Source: Baffinella frigidus
Taxonomy: Eukaryota > Cryptophyceae > Cryptomonadales > Baffinellaceae
Reading direction: 5' to 3'
NCBI GenBank assembly: GCA_026770585.1
Contig: MU647862.1
Location: 21,997-47,766 of the forward strand
DNA length: 25,770 nt
Below are positions 1 through 8,900 of this stretch, in pieces. The translations under genes and the position numbers were made by a program. The notes beneath the pieces were generated by a model. The model saw nothing but the letters and a program-made list of their open reading frames with translations, was not told the DNA's origin and did no database searches. Within the stretch, counting starts at the first letter, position 1; each line of letters opens with the position of its first letter.

Positions 1-94
1 CTGTTCTTGGATCCTTGTATTGGATGTCTGTTCTTGGATCCTTGTATTGGATGTCTGTTCTTGGATCCTTGTATTGGATGTCTGTTCTTGGATC
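1..94. repeat. 27-bp tandem repeat at the left edge
   Basis: Three full copies and one partial copy of a 27-bp unit that begins CTGTTCTTGGATCC, essentially identical to each other. The array is cut by the window edge, so its full length is unknown. It lies about 100 bases before the TATA-like box of the first gene. No open frame or function is visible. Confidence 0.95.
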
Positions 95-187
95 CGATAA
101 GGTTGGCGGAATGGGTATGCGGAAAGCCATGTGTACCGTGTGAGGGTTGAGGCTTGAGAGTTGGCCTACAATCTCCCCCGGTCGCTG

Positions 188-195
188 ATATTTAA
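188..195 (+). promoter_or_regulatory. TATA-like box (ATATTTAA)
   Basis: AT-rich box 41 bases before the ATG at 229. The spacing matches the TATA boxes seen before other genes in this window. Confidence 0.5.
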
Positions 196-228
196 TTGCA
201 TTCTCGCCAAAATCAACACCAAGCACGG

Positions 229-1293
229 ATGAGTACGCCCCCGAAAACTGTCCCATTCCAGACCATTACGACAATCACGTCACGTGTAGAGCGCGTGGTA
301 ATGTTGTCTATAATTAACTTGTTTCTGAAGATGATGGGGGATGTTATACCGATACTATGGACAGCAGTCTTCATCGGAAGCTTGAACATACTATGTATGA
401 CGATACTGCACACTATACCTTCCACCGGATCGGTCACTCGAACTATTTGCTGTCTGCGACGAGTCACATTGTTTATATTCTCACACGCTGTCATGAAAGC
501 GACGATGTCTGACGTTGACGGGACCGCAAATTCTCCAGACCCTAAAGATAGAATGCTTGTTGTAATCAAGGGGTTGGCTGTTCTTGGTGCGCTCACGTTA
601 ATCCCACCCAGCGTCGCAGCTGAAGATGATGGTGATCAATTTTCATCACAGATCGTTTACGCATTTTCAACGAATGTTGCTGGCATTCTTTCACCACTAC
701 AAGAAAGTCGAGTTTTTGTGATCGTAGCATTCGTGGTCATATTAGTATCTCCATATGCACGCAAGGGGATTTTGGAATCTACACACCAAGCCAAACTCAT
801 TGGTCCCATGTGCGACGTGACAAACCTCATCTTTTTCGATGCATTCAGTACGGTGACATTTGCACCATCAGGTGATAGATTTCTCGACCTTGCTATCATC
901 CTTGGAGTTTTCAGTTTGCTGTGGAACTTTCACGGCACATCTGCTGATCTCCAAGGTATACAACAATTCACAACATGGCGCACTGCTACATTCATCACAC
1001 TGATATTCTCGGAAATACAACTTACGGGTGCAACACTCGCAACGCTGATGTTCGTCACAGTCACTCTCTTGCGTCACATCAATAATGCGATCAAGACGAT
1101 TCCATGGCTGATAGACCTGCTGTTTTTGGTGGGCCTCAATGGAGCGATACGAGACGTCACAGCTTACGTAAATTCTATAGGAGATAGTAATGGGATTCCC
1201 GTCTTACTCGGCTTTATAGTCATCATTGCCACTGTCAATAGCACAATATCCCGAGTGCAACAAAGCTCTATCGCCATTGCTGCCGTCACATAA
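229..1293 (+). CDS. multipass membrane protein, unknown function
   Basis: A protein of 354 residues with about eight to nine hydrophobic segments, so very likely an integral membrane protein. Clear membrane segments include the stretches with VIPILWTAVFIGSLNILCM, VFVIVAFVVILVS and LLGFIVIIATV. A polar loop (about residues 95-135) carries acidic residues. The frame is open from a TTG at 196, but the first ATG is at 229 and lies 41 bases after a TATA-like box, so 229 is chosen. No catalytic or transport motif is recognised. In a large DNA virus such a protein could sit in an envelope or inner membrane; that is inference. It stops 85 bases before the next gene. Confidence 0.8.
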   Translation: MSTPPKTVPFQTITTITSRVERVVMLSIINLFLKMMGDVIPILWTAVFIGSLNILCMTILHTIPSTGSVTRTICCLRRVTLFIFSHAVMKATMSDVDGTANSPDPKDRMLVVIKGLAVLGALTLIPPSVAAEDDGDQFSSQIVYAFSTNVAGILSPLQESRVFVIVAFVVILVSPYARKGILESTHQAKLIGPMCDVTNLIFFDAFSTVTFAPSGDRFLDLAIILGVFSLLWNFHGTSADLQGIQQFTTWRTATFITLIFSEIQLTGATLATLMFVTVTLLRHINNAIKTIPWLIDLLFLVGLNGAIRDVTAYVNSIGDSNGIPVLLGFIVIIATVNSTISRVQQSSIAIAAVT

Positions 1294-1335
1294 TCTACTA
1301 AATGATCACATTACGAGCGTGCGGAAGTCGGGTGA

Positions 1336-1343
1336 TATATAAA
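1336..1343 (+). promoter_or_regulatory. TATA box (TATATAAA)
   Basis: Good TATA box match 43 bases before the ATG of the AN1 zinc-finger gene. Confidence 0.7.
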
Positions 1344-1378
1344 CGTAGTAGAAATCACAATACAACCGTACACATCAA

Positions 1379-1627
1379 ATGAATGAAACCAAGACGTTGC
1401 ATCGGAAGAGAACAATATGCGACTTGGACGCGTGTAGAGCCAGGGTAGTAATGGTTGTTGGGAAATGCAAGTACTGCAGGCAACAATTTTGCGGACAACA
1501 CAGACTGCCAGAGGCCCACGAGTGTGTCTGTATAGAAATATGCAAAAAAAAATCATTTGATCGGAATGCCGCAACCCTGTTCGCCGGCAAATGTGTAGGA
1601 GAAAAGATAGGAGGCGTTTTGCAATAA
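1379..1627 (+). CDS. AN1-type zinc-finger protein
   Basis: An 82-residue protein with one AN1-type zinc finger. The ligands read C14-x4-C19-x10-C30-x2-C33-x4-C38-x2-H41-x5-H47-x-C49, with the family-typical FCGQHR and AHEC ends. AN1 fingers bind two zinc ions and occur in ubiquitin- and stress-linked eukaryotic proteins and in some large DNA viruses. The rest is a basic tail (KKKSFDR) of unknown role. A TATA box is 43 bases upstream of the ATG. A viral protein of this type could modulate host ubiquitin or stress signalling; this is inference. The finger assignment itself is strong, as all eight ligands are present in order. Confidence 0.85.
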   Translation: MNETKTLHRKRTICDLDACRARVVMVVGKCKYCRQQFCGQHRLPEAHECVCIEICKKKSFDRNAATLFAGKCVGEKIGGVLQ

Positions 1628-1648
1628 GTCAAAAAGGCAAAAAGAGAA

Positions 1649-1678
1649 GCTCGGATGGGTCTGTAGATGCGCGCAAAA
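1649..1678 (-). repeat. dispersed GCTCGGAT...GCGCGCAAAA repeat, copy A
   Basis: About 30 bp nearly identical to sequences at 12868-12897 and 21594-21623, with a shorter relative at 21431-21450. On the minus strand it reads TTTTGCGCGCATCTACAG and is followed by runs of T. Unlike copies B and C, no B box is seen next to it. Confidence 0.85.
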
Positions 1679-1803
1679 TGTAGCACTACACCACAGGGGA
1701 TTTCGGAGACGGTCGAGATATAGAAGTGGCGTATGGCTGTGTATATAACAAACCCCATATACCTTAAAAAGAATTTGACCAGAAGAGCAAAACTTTTTTA
1801 GTC

Positions 1804-1813
1804 GATAAAAAAC
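1804..1813 (+). promoter_or_regulatory. GATAAAAAAC promoter-like box
   Basis: Box with the same ten bases, preceded by TC, as the one at 16646-16655. It stands 71 bases before the ATG at 1875; the other stands 65 bases before its ATG. This suggests a second promoter class. Confidence 0.45.
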
Positions 1814-1874
1814 ATCCGGAAATGCCTCCGTATGTACGAAATCCTGAGCGCGACACTTTGTAGAACACTGAGAA

Positions 1875-2819
1875 ATGATGCAATTTCCAGAGACATGGAA
1901 CAGTCAAACAAGACCATTAGACCCCGACTCTTCCACATGCAAGCGCAAACGCAGGACAAAGCCGAAAACGAATGTAGCAACTGAAGAAACCGTGGTGCCA
2001 GCGGCCGCTGAAACCATGGCACCTGCACCTACTCAATCGCACCATGAGGAACCTCAAGTAAAGAGGATCTGCCTTGACATAGAATCACAGCACGACGCGC
2101 CAATCTCATCTACGACAGAGTCGTTGCTCAAGCAGAAAATCGAGTACCAGAAGACACAGATACAGAACGATGCGAAGGAATATGGCTTCAAGCCAGTCGA
2201 GGTGTTGGTCACGTCAGAATCGGATGCTCCACCGGTGGTGCTGGACATCCACTCCCTCATCAGCCGACTTCCGTACTCGCAAATGTTGAACCAAGTGTTC
2301 ACCGACGACGCAAACAGCTCTGTTGTCGTTCCAGTTGTGACACTTGCATTCGAGGAAAGTTTCATGCGCGAAGTTATTCACACACACGAACGCAGTTGCG
2401 TATGCGGGGATAACTGCGAATGTAACTTCATCGATCCGCAGATGCCATTCGTGGGTGTCGAATTCACACTGGGGGGTGACGCATCAGCGATGGATGCAGG
2501 GTCCCAGATGTGCATATTGTGTTCCAGGCGCTTGACACAGGAGCTCTTCTACAACATGGTTTTCAACGGACATCGCTTTCGCGGTATCATCCAACGGTAT
2601 GGAAGCTTGTGCAACCAGCCAGGCGAGTACGCGCGGGAAGCAATGCTCATATGCCCACAGAACGGCCTGATGCATAATATGCCACTGCCAATGGTTTCAC
2701 ACCAACGCCATCGATACTCCGTGTATTCCCAGAACGGAATACGGTACCTCCGCCAACACCACGTGAAGTATGAGGATTTTATCAGCCCCTCGTCTTTTAC
2801 GCAGTCTCTTCTGCAGTGA
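1875..2819 (+). CDS. cysteine-rich nuclear-type protein, unknown
   Basis: A protein of 314 residues. Residues 22-32 (CKRKRRTKPKT) look like a nuclear localisation signal, followed by a Pro/Ala/Thr-rich linker to about residue 60. The C-terminal half is a compact cysteine- and histidine-bearing domain: C175, C177, C181, C183, then C213-x2-C216, C246 and C260, followed by conserved-looking segments (IIQRYGSLCNQPGEY, MPLPMVSHQRHRYSVY). Zinc binding is likely. Start is ATG 1875, with a second ATG directly after it. The stop overlaps the open frame of the next gene, and no poly(A) signal lies between them, so both may be read from one transcript. Family not recognised with confidence. Confidence 0.8.
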   Translation: MMQFPETWNSQTRPLDPDSSTCKRKRRTKPKTNVATEETVVPAAAETMAPAPTQSHHEEPQVKRICLDIESQHDAPISSTTESLLKQKIEYQKTQIQNDAKEYGFKPVEVLVTSESDAPPVVLDIHSLISRLPYSQMLNQVFTDDANSSVVVPVVTLAFEESFMREVIHTHERSCVCGDNCECNFIDPQMPFVGVEFTLGGDASAMDAGSQMCILCSRRLTQELFYNMVFNGHRFRGIIQRYGSLCNQPGEYAREAMLICPQNGLMHNMPLPMVSHQRHRYSVYSQNGIRYLRQHHVKYEDFISPSSFTQSLLQ

Positions 2820-4723
2820 TCATTCACCCTCTTCGTGACTCAGCGGTCACACGGAGGGTGTCGGAAGGCGAGGGGGTTCACATTGATCTCCACGATACAC
2901 CCCACACCCCAGACTCCGTCTTCACTTCAGACGGTTCTACATCCAACTCCCCCACGCGGCATTCACACAACACGTCCAACTCCCCCACGCGGCATTTACA
3001 CAACACGTCCAACTCCCCCACGCGGCATTCAGACGATACGTCCAACCCCCCCACGCGGAATTCAGACGACCCGGACCGAAAAAGTACACCACCGACTGAT
3101 CAAGACCCGACACATACGCACGACGACGTACACAACAAATTCTGTACGACAGACACCGGTGTCAACGACATTCTGACCAACCTCCACATGCGTCTGAAAA
3201 GAGGGTATCGGTCGGTCCAGCGGGAAATAGACACATACCTCATGCTGTGTGCGTGCGAGAAAACTCTTTCGGGACGCGACCTCTATGACCTACAGGTCGC
3301 TGTGACGGACGTGCCACACTACGACACGCTCCCGGATCTTACACGATACATCCCCTTCTCGTTCACCATGACGAGAGAACCTGGGATCATCGCATACTAC
3401 ATCCAGTTGCTGTCACCACTCAAGAGAAAGACTCGGACCCGGCGCGGAAGCCCTTCACCACCCCTGTGTCCGATAGAGGCATGTGTGTGCCTCAACATCA
3501 TACAGGCCAGCCTGCTCGGGTTATACCCGCGTTCTTCCAAACACCCTCTCTGGCGGACGCGCGTTGCCATAGCGGCATGTATCCACCAACTCCAAACGTC
3601 GTCGTTCGATACGCAGAAACGGTTCCTCGCACTCTCGCACGACCTTCTCCGCATGAGCTTCACGGAGTATATCATGAACGTGCGCACCGACTTCTGCCCA
3701 GTCGAGAATGAATTCCTCACGCGCCAAGCTCCATTCCTGCCCAACTATGACACTGCCTGCGCCACTCTATGCGATCACGTGCGCCAGACGTGCGTGCAGT
3801 CCAACGAATGGAGCTGGGCTCATATCAACTCGGTATGTGCGGCGTCGCTGGATCGCATATCGCGCATGTGTCGGACCCGTGTGATATCGGCGAACACACC
3901 CAATGTGTTTCCATCGTTCCTACCGGAACAACTCCAGGCAGCCATACATGCTCATGTGGTATACCCGGACCCAAACACACACAACTGTGTGACCCCGACC
4001 AATTGCGTCGAACAAGCACTGCATACGAGAATGCTCCCGTGGAATATGGTCCGAGCACAGGCGGCGCGCATCGCAGCCAAGTACAGCGACCAACTCTTCC
4101 CTATAACCTCCGTATGTGAGAAGCACATCTGTATCAAATGTGTCCTCGCCGTCAACGTGAAGTCGATGTTGAAAATATCGAAGCTGAGGATGCAGACATC
4201 GACCTCGAAACTTACGTGTGCGAATTGTAACTCCGACGACACTGTACTATGTGTCAATGTGCTCGGTAAGCTGCTGAACATCCGCAACACGGCCTACTTC
4301 GGGTGCCAAGAGTGTGCGGCGCTCCACGAGTACAACCCAGTCCACCCGCTCATGTGCACGCGACAACCCATCGGCACGTCCTTACCACTCTTCGACCCAC
4401 ACAACATGCGTCGTTCGTGGACGGGTGGTGTGGAGGCCCACGGGGCTATGGCAATCACGACAGCAGAACAAAAGAGACGCGCCGAAGACAACATCATCGT
4501 AGAGGCGACGCAGGCCGTATCGCGCGACAGGAAGCACCGGTGTAAGTGGTGCGGGCGCGTGTGTAGCGCGCGCAGCATGATGCTGTTACACCAGCCCAGC
4601 GCCTCGATAGTGTCAATGACTCTGTGCTTCAAACATATGCCCCCACATCACATGATGGGTATGATCAAGGATACCAACGCGCTCATACGGTATATCATGG
4701 CCTCCAACGAGTCCAAGACATGA
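2816..4723 (+). CDS. large cysteine-rich zinc-binding protein, 5' end uncertain
   Basis: The open frame gives up to 635 residues. The N-terminal 90 residues contain four copies of an 11-residue repeat (SNSPTRHSHNT type). The middle is helical and rich in cysteine. The C-terminal third holds several zinc-ligand pairs: CEKHICIKC near residue 434, CANC near 467, CQEC near 495, CKWC near 575 and CFKH near 603. This suggests a multi-zinc nuclear or virion protein. The frame has no ATG before 3188; it is open back to 2774 and overlaps the previous stop. Position 2816 is a GTG and may not be the true start. Translation could begin at ATG 3188, or depend on splicing, a -1 frameshift or re-initiation from the upstream gene. 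Confidence 0.75.
   Translation: MIIHPLRDSAVTRRVSEGEGVHIDLHDTPHTPDSVFTSDGSTSNSPTRHSHNTSNSPTRHLHNTSNSPTRHSDDTSNPPTRNSDDPDRKSTPPTDQDPTHTHDDVHNKFCTTDTGVNDILTNLHMRLKRGYRSVQREIDTYLMLCACEKTLSGRDLYDLQVAVTDVPHYDTLPDLTRYIPFSFTMTREPGIIAYYIQLLSPLKRKTRTRRGSPSPPLCPIEACVCLNIIQASLLGLYPRSSKHPLWRTRVAIAACIHQLQTSSFDTQKRFLALSHDLLRMSFTEYIMNVRTDFCPVENEFLTRQAPFLPNYDTACATLCDHVRQTCVQSNEWSWAHINSVCAASLDRISRMCRTRVISANTPNVFPSFLPEQLQAAIHAHVVYPDPNTHNCVTPTNCVEQALHTRMLPWNMVRAQAARIAAKYSDQLFPITSVCEKHICIKCVLAVNVKSMLKISKLRMQTSTSKLTCANCNSDDTVLCVNVLGKLLNIRNTAYFGCQECAALHEYNPVHPLMCTRQPIGTSLPLFDPHNMRRSWTGGVEAHGAMAITTAEQKRRAEDNIIVEATQAVSRDRKHRCKWCGRVCSARSMMLLHQPSASIVSMTLCFKHMPPHHMMGMIKDTNALIRYIMASNESKT
2942..3073 (+). repeat. 33-bp tandem repeat inside coding region, four copies
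   Basis: Four copies of a 33-bp unit containing TCCAACTCCCCCACGCGG. The length keeps the reading frame and encodes an 11-residue repeat with PTR motifs. Confidence 0.9.
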
Positions 4724-5088
4724 GACGTGTGTTTTCAAGGTTCAAATTGGTTCCAAGCTGTATGGTGTTTCAATAAAGACTGGTTCCAAGCTGTATGGTG
4801 TTTCAATAAAGACTGGTTCCAAGCTGTATGGTGTTTCAATAAAGACTGGTTCCAAGCTGTATGGTGCTTCAATAAAGACTGGTTCCAAGCTGTATGGTGT
4901 TTCAATAAAGACTGGTTCCAAGCTGTATGGTGTTTCAATAAAGACTGGTTCCGAGCTGTATGGTGCTTCAATAAAGACTGGTTCCAAGCTGTATGGCATA
5001 GCACTATAGAGCTTCAGGTACGACTTGTTGGATAACACATGTGGTAATATTAATACAAACATACCACACACACGTATGCAAACATCGA
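4724..5088 (+). other. 3' flanking repeat region and promoter
   Basis: No gene seen. Most of it is the 33-bp array at 4748-4996. After the array there is a short AT-rich stretch with GGTAATATTAATAC near 5043-5056, about 45 bases before the next ATG, which may be its TATA-like element. Open frames through the array are by-products of the repeat. Confidence 0.7.
4748..4996 (+). repeat. 33-bp tandem array carrying seven AATAAA signals
   Basis: Seven full copies and an eighth partial copy of a unit that starts TGGTTCCAAGCTGTATGG and ends in TTCAATAAAGAC. Each full copy carries a canonical AATAAA poly(A) signal. The array begins 25 bases after the stop of the large zinc-binding protein gene, where a 3' untranslated region is expected. 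Confidence 0.95.
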
Positions 5089-5790
5089 ATGGGTTCAGAA
5101 TGCAAGAACATCCGAACGTATGAAGCAGTATTGGTCCTGGCTTTCACAAAGGGTAGTGAGAGAACCGGAATGTTCTCAACTCGCATGTTTCATACAGATG
5201 TCGAAATTCAACTGATCAAGTCCCCACCACCAGTGATCCCCTCCCCTGGTATGGAGGGAACGGACCAGTATTTTGATTCATGGCAACTGCTAGGGATTCA
5301 CATCGACCGCATCAAAGGGGTCCACAGTTATACCACTCAAACCACAAAAATATCATCGTCTAAACACAACGTTCTGTGTATACCACTCACATCCGGTGAA
5401 TACAAAGCCGTGATTGAATTCCTACACGAGATCAGGGGTCTCCCCTACAATCACTGGGACTCACTGTACAGCCGCACAGCATCGCTCATCCCATCAGGTA
5501 TGATGGATGATGTCGTCATACACGAATGCTTCAACGTGGCGAAATCCATAAAAAGCTTACACCCAGCTCAGCTGATAGTACTCATAGTTCGACAATGTCT
5601 CGACCCGAAACGCACGGTCTCTGCAAAACTCTGGGGGTTCAACAGCCGTCTCACCACCGCAAACGAGATATTTGAACAACTTCGGGTGACATGTATCGCC
5701 ATAGACGCAGATTCGCTTAGCAGAAACATTCTTCAGGCACTGTACGAAGGGACGCCAAATGTGACACGACCATTAATCCCCAGAAATTAG
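5089..5790 (+). CDS. possible permuted papain-like (NlpC/P60-type) protein
   Basis: A protein of 233 residues. The layout recalls permuted NlpC/P60 papain-like hydrolases: an early His (H35) before a strand of the type HTDVEIQL, a central segment LPYNHWD at 118-124, and a late helix AQLIVLIVRQCLDP at 160-173. In such enzymes a catalytic Cys is expected at the start of the late helix (a CSQ-like motif). Here the segment reads LHPAQ, so the Cys appears to be missing and the protein may be inactive. This match rests on pattern memory only. The frame is open from GTG 5041, but the first ATG is 5089, 45 bases after an AT-rich box. Otherwise it is an unknown protein. Confidence 0.7.
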   Translation: MGSECKNIRTYEAVLVLAFTKGSERTGMFSTRMFHTDVEIQLIKSPPPVIPSPGMEGTDQYFDSWQLLGIHIDRIKGVHSYTTQTTKISSSKHNVLCIPLTSGEYKAVIEFLHEIRGLPYNHWDSLYSRTASLIPSGMMDDVVIHECFNVAKSIKSLHPAQLIVLIVRQCLDPKRTVSAKLWGFNSRLTTANEIFEQLRVTCIAIDADSLSRNILQALYEGTPNVTRPLIPRN

Positions 5791-5909
5791 GGTACCATCT
5801 ACCCGGCTGATACAAAATATTTGGTCCGAGAGATACATTCATATGATTCTCAACGGTCTTTGTACAATGTGTTAATTTATAAATTTCTGAACAACAGAGG
5901 GGGGTGTCA

Positions 5910-5917
5910 TATATAAA
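5910..5917 (+). promoter_or_regulatory. TATA box (TATATAAA)
   Basis: TATA box 33 bases before the ATG at 5943. It also shows that the GTG at 5904, which lies before the box, is not the start of the long gene. Confidence 0.75.
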
Positions 5918-5942
5918 TTGTGCGACCAACGCCTCCAGCACT

Positions 5943-8900
5943 ATGCGAAGTGGTTCTGTCAATACAAGGACATGGCCACTTTGCATGATTACATTTTTCA
6001 CATTGCATTCATTGGCATTTGCATATACGGATCAACCCATTGAGAGTACACCCCCCGGGTTTAGGGTTGGTGAAATATCACACGAGGTCGCCACAAACCA
6101 AGTCGTGATCAAGTTTACGATCACCGTCTCTGAGAGTACTATCCCCGTTTTGTACATTTCCAAACAGGGCTGGAGCGCGACCCTGCCACTGAGCGATGAC
6201 ATACGATCGCACCCGTGTGAGGCCAGTGGTGCGAAAAACAACATCTGTTGTATGAATTCGGTAATCGACCAGTTCCAGGTTGCACCCTCCATGCTTACGA
6301 TGTATAACAATAGTCAAATTTGCCCGTATGATAGTACTACTGCCAAATTCTCCAAAAACTTCACAGAGGTGAGTGCCGACAATGTCGAACTGAACAAACA
6401 TCTCATGGGAACCGGTCCTGGTCTGCGGGATTTCACCTCCACGGGTGTCGATCGTATGGCATACAACGAAACCCATGGTGTATATGGGGACGGTTCGGGG
6501 AACTGTACTACGGATTGCACCGCGAATTGCACCACCGACGGGGGTACTGCTGCTGCGTGCGAGTCGCACTGTCTCGGCGCTTGCAATGGCGCTGGCTCGG
6601 TTTACGACTCAATGGTGACATATAACACAATCACAAAGTACCTCAACATGTTGACCCACGCCACCGGTTGTGACTACTCCATCACTACGCTATCCGAGAA
6701 AGTATACGCGATCGAGTTGCGCCTCAACCACGACTACTTGAAAGTTCGTTCGCGTAAAACAGAGATCGGTAATTCGAGCTCGAGTGGAATGTTCAAGTAC
6801 GAGTTTTACATGGGAATCACTTTTGTCACGTTGCTGCCGTACACTTCAAGCGTGTCCATAAGCTCGGCCCAAGTGTCTTTCGAATACTACAGATCAGACT
6901 TTGTTTTCCTGTCAATTTCTACGGAACAATCAAGAACCCCTGTCAAACAGCTCGACATCGTGCTTCACCAAGGAAAGTCGGTGATCAACAAGAGGAAATA
7001 CCAGTACATTGAACTGGATTTGTTTTATGATGCCTCTTTGTACCCTGGAAAGCGGACGATCATACCGAATTCACTGCGCTGGCTGAGACAGCCCAGTATC
7101 ACAGGTTTCAATGACTCAGACTGGACCCATCCTTGTACGCCCGATACGGGTACGTACTACACTGGTGACAAAGGTGCCCTGGACGCGATGGCGGACCAGT
7201 CCTGTCTCACACAGAAGCCGACATTTTGCCGGTTTGACGAGGACACAAATTTCTTCATACCGTTCCCCACCCAGTATGCCACACAGACCTCGGGATTCAT
7301 AGAAGGGCCCGATCTGGCCAACAACCTGTACGTACAGTTCGTTTTGGAACTCACGGACTACGCCGGCAAGGCGCACATATCTACTGTATTCTTTGGCATA
7401 GACCTCGCAGGAGGGGGAGTCCTGGAACATTGCCAGGATGTTGGATTCAACTTCCAGGACATCAATGATGCTCTGAAGATCACCGCCAGCATTGGTATGA
7501 AAATCACAGGCCAGGCTCCGCGTCTCATCCTCAAACAGACCGTTTCTGCATTGACGGACGGAGCAGTCGGCGCAGTCAATCGCAACATCAACGAGGTTGT
7601 GTCCAACACAGGCGGTTCGTTTGCATCCCGCCGACTGCTATCGGTTTCAGACCAAGGTTCGTCAAACGGATACAACGTGGAAGGTTCGTCGAACTACAAC
7701 ATGGCACTGACTTCAGACGTTGCAAACCGCAGGCTGCTACAGACTGAAGGAGTGCGGGGAGCCTGTGACAATCCAGTATGTGGATTCGGTAGGGGTGTGG
7801 ATACGTCGGCTGCATGCACACAGGAAGAAACATATGAATGTAGATTATGCAGGGAGTTGAAGTTGGTGTACGACCCTTACTCGTTCAACTCGACTCGTCT
7901 GCATTGTACATATGGGGTATGCATGCTGAAGCTTGAGAACGGCGACTTCAAATCATGGGGGATGAACTGGAAAAAACAGCAGACGGGGATGTATACGGCA
8001 TCAGATGGTTGGTACCCGAGCGGTCTCGATAAGATTTCATGGATCGGAGACGGGCGGGGTGTATCGGATTACCCTTTCAACGACGAGTTCGCACAGCTTC
8101 CTCTTGCGAATTTCGGGATCGATACAGGTGGAACCCAACTGAAGGCGAGGATGTGGTCGGCGATGGGACCGTACTACAGTGTGGCTGTCTTCACAGACAA
8201 CACCATCAGGAAATGGGGGAATACAGACCTGCAAACTGCACATTCCGACATGGAAGGTTACACGCCAACCGGTGTAACGACAGTAAATATGGCTACATCG
8301 CTTGGAGCAGCGGAGTCTATTGTTGAGCTGTGCACTTCGTGGGATTTTTTCATCATACGCACGGACCTGAACAATGTGTTCCATTCGAGTGACCTGAACA
8401 CACCAGTCAACCTCGGTACGACGAAAAAGGTCAAGCAGGTGGCGACGAATCCCTGGGGTTGGTATGTTCTATTCGAGGATGGCTCGATGAAAAGCGTTGG
8501 AGGAAATTACCTCGGTCTTCATGGGTACAGTGAGTTGGGCGTTGACACCACACCCTTCATCGGATTTGACGTCAACTCCGTCAAGGATGCCCCATTTGTC
8601 GACTTTGGTCAGGCCGTGAAAAAGCTCAAGTCATATGCGTCCAATGCCATGCATGTTTTCAGCGTGCTGGACGAAGGCGCCACCAGCAACATGGACGGAC
8701 TCCGAGGTGCACCTCAGCTCCAGGCGAACGGGTATCGCCCACCGCAAATGGAACTCGGGAGTGCAAACGCCGCAGGGACCCCGCACATGTGTGCCATTAT
8801 GGCAGACGACTCACTCAAGTGTTGGGGAAGCAACTGGGCCGGACAGCTGGGATATGAGGACTACAAAAACCGCGGTTACACACACCCCATCTCAGAGAAC

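Larger units (their letters stand above)
1628..1874. other. intergenic region with dispersed repeat and AT-rich promoter
   Basis: No gene seen. It holds copy A of the dispersed GCTCGGAT repeat (1649-1678) with A-runs before it, an AT-rich stretch near 1757-1770, and the GATAAAAAAC box at 1804. A 13-codon upstream open frame starts at ATG 1824 or close to it and stops just before the main ATG at 1875. Confidence 0.6.

Noticed and set aside
2774-2819. Classic -1 slippery heptamer in the overlap of the two cysteine-rich genes
   Set aside because: T-rich words are present (GATTTTATC, TCTTTTACG), but none fits X-XXY-YYZ in the right frame, so frameshifting remains only one of several options.
4727-5071. 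Open frames through the 33-bp array on both strands
   Set aside because: Three frames stay open only because the unit is 33 bases long; they encode the same 11 residues over and over, and the array carries poly(A) signals behind a stop codon.
5904-5942. Longer start of the giant glycoprotein at GTG 5904
   Set aside because: A TATA box lies inside this stretch (5910-5917), and the ATG at 5943 starts directly with a signal peptide.
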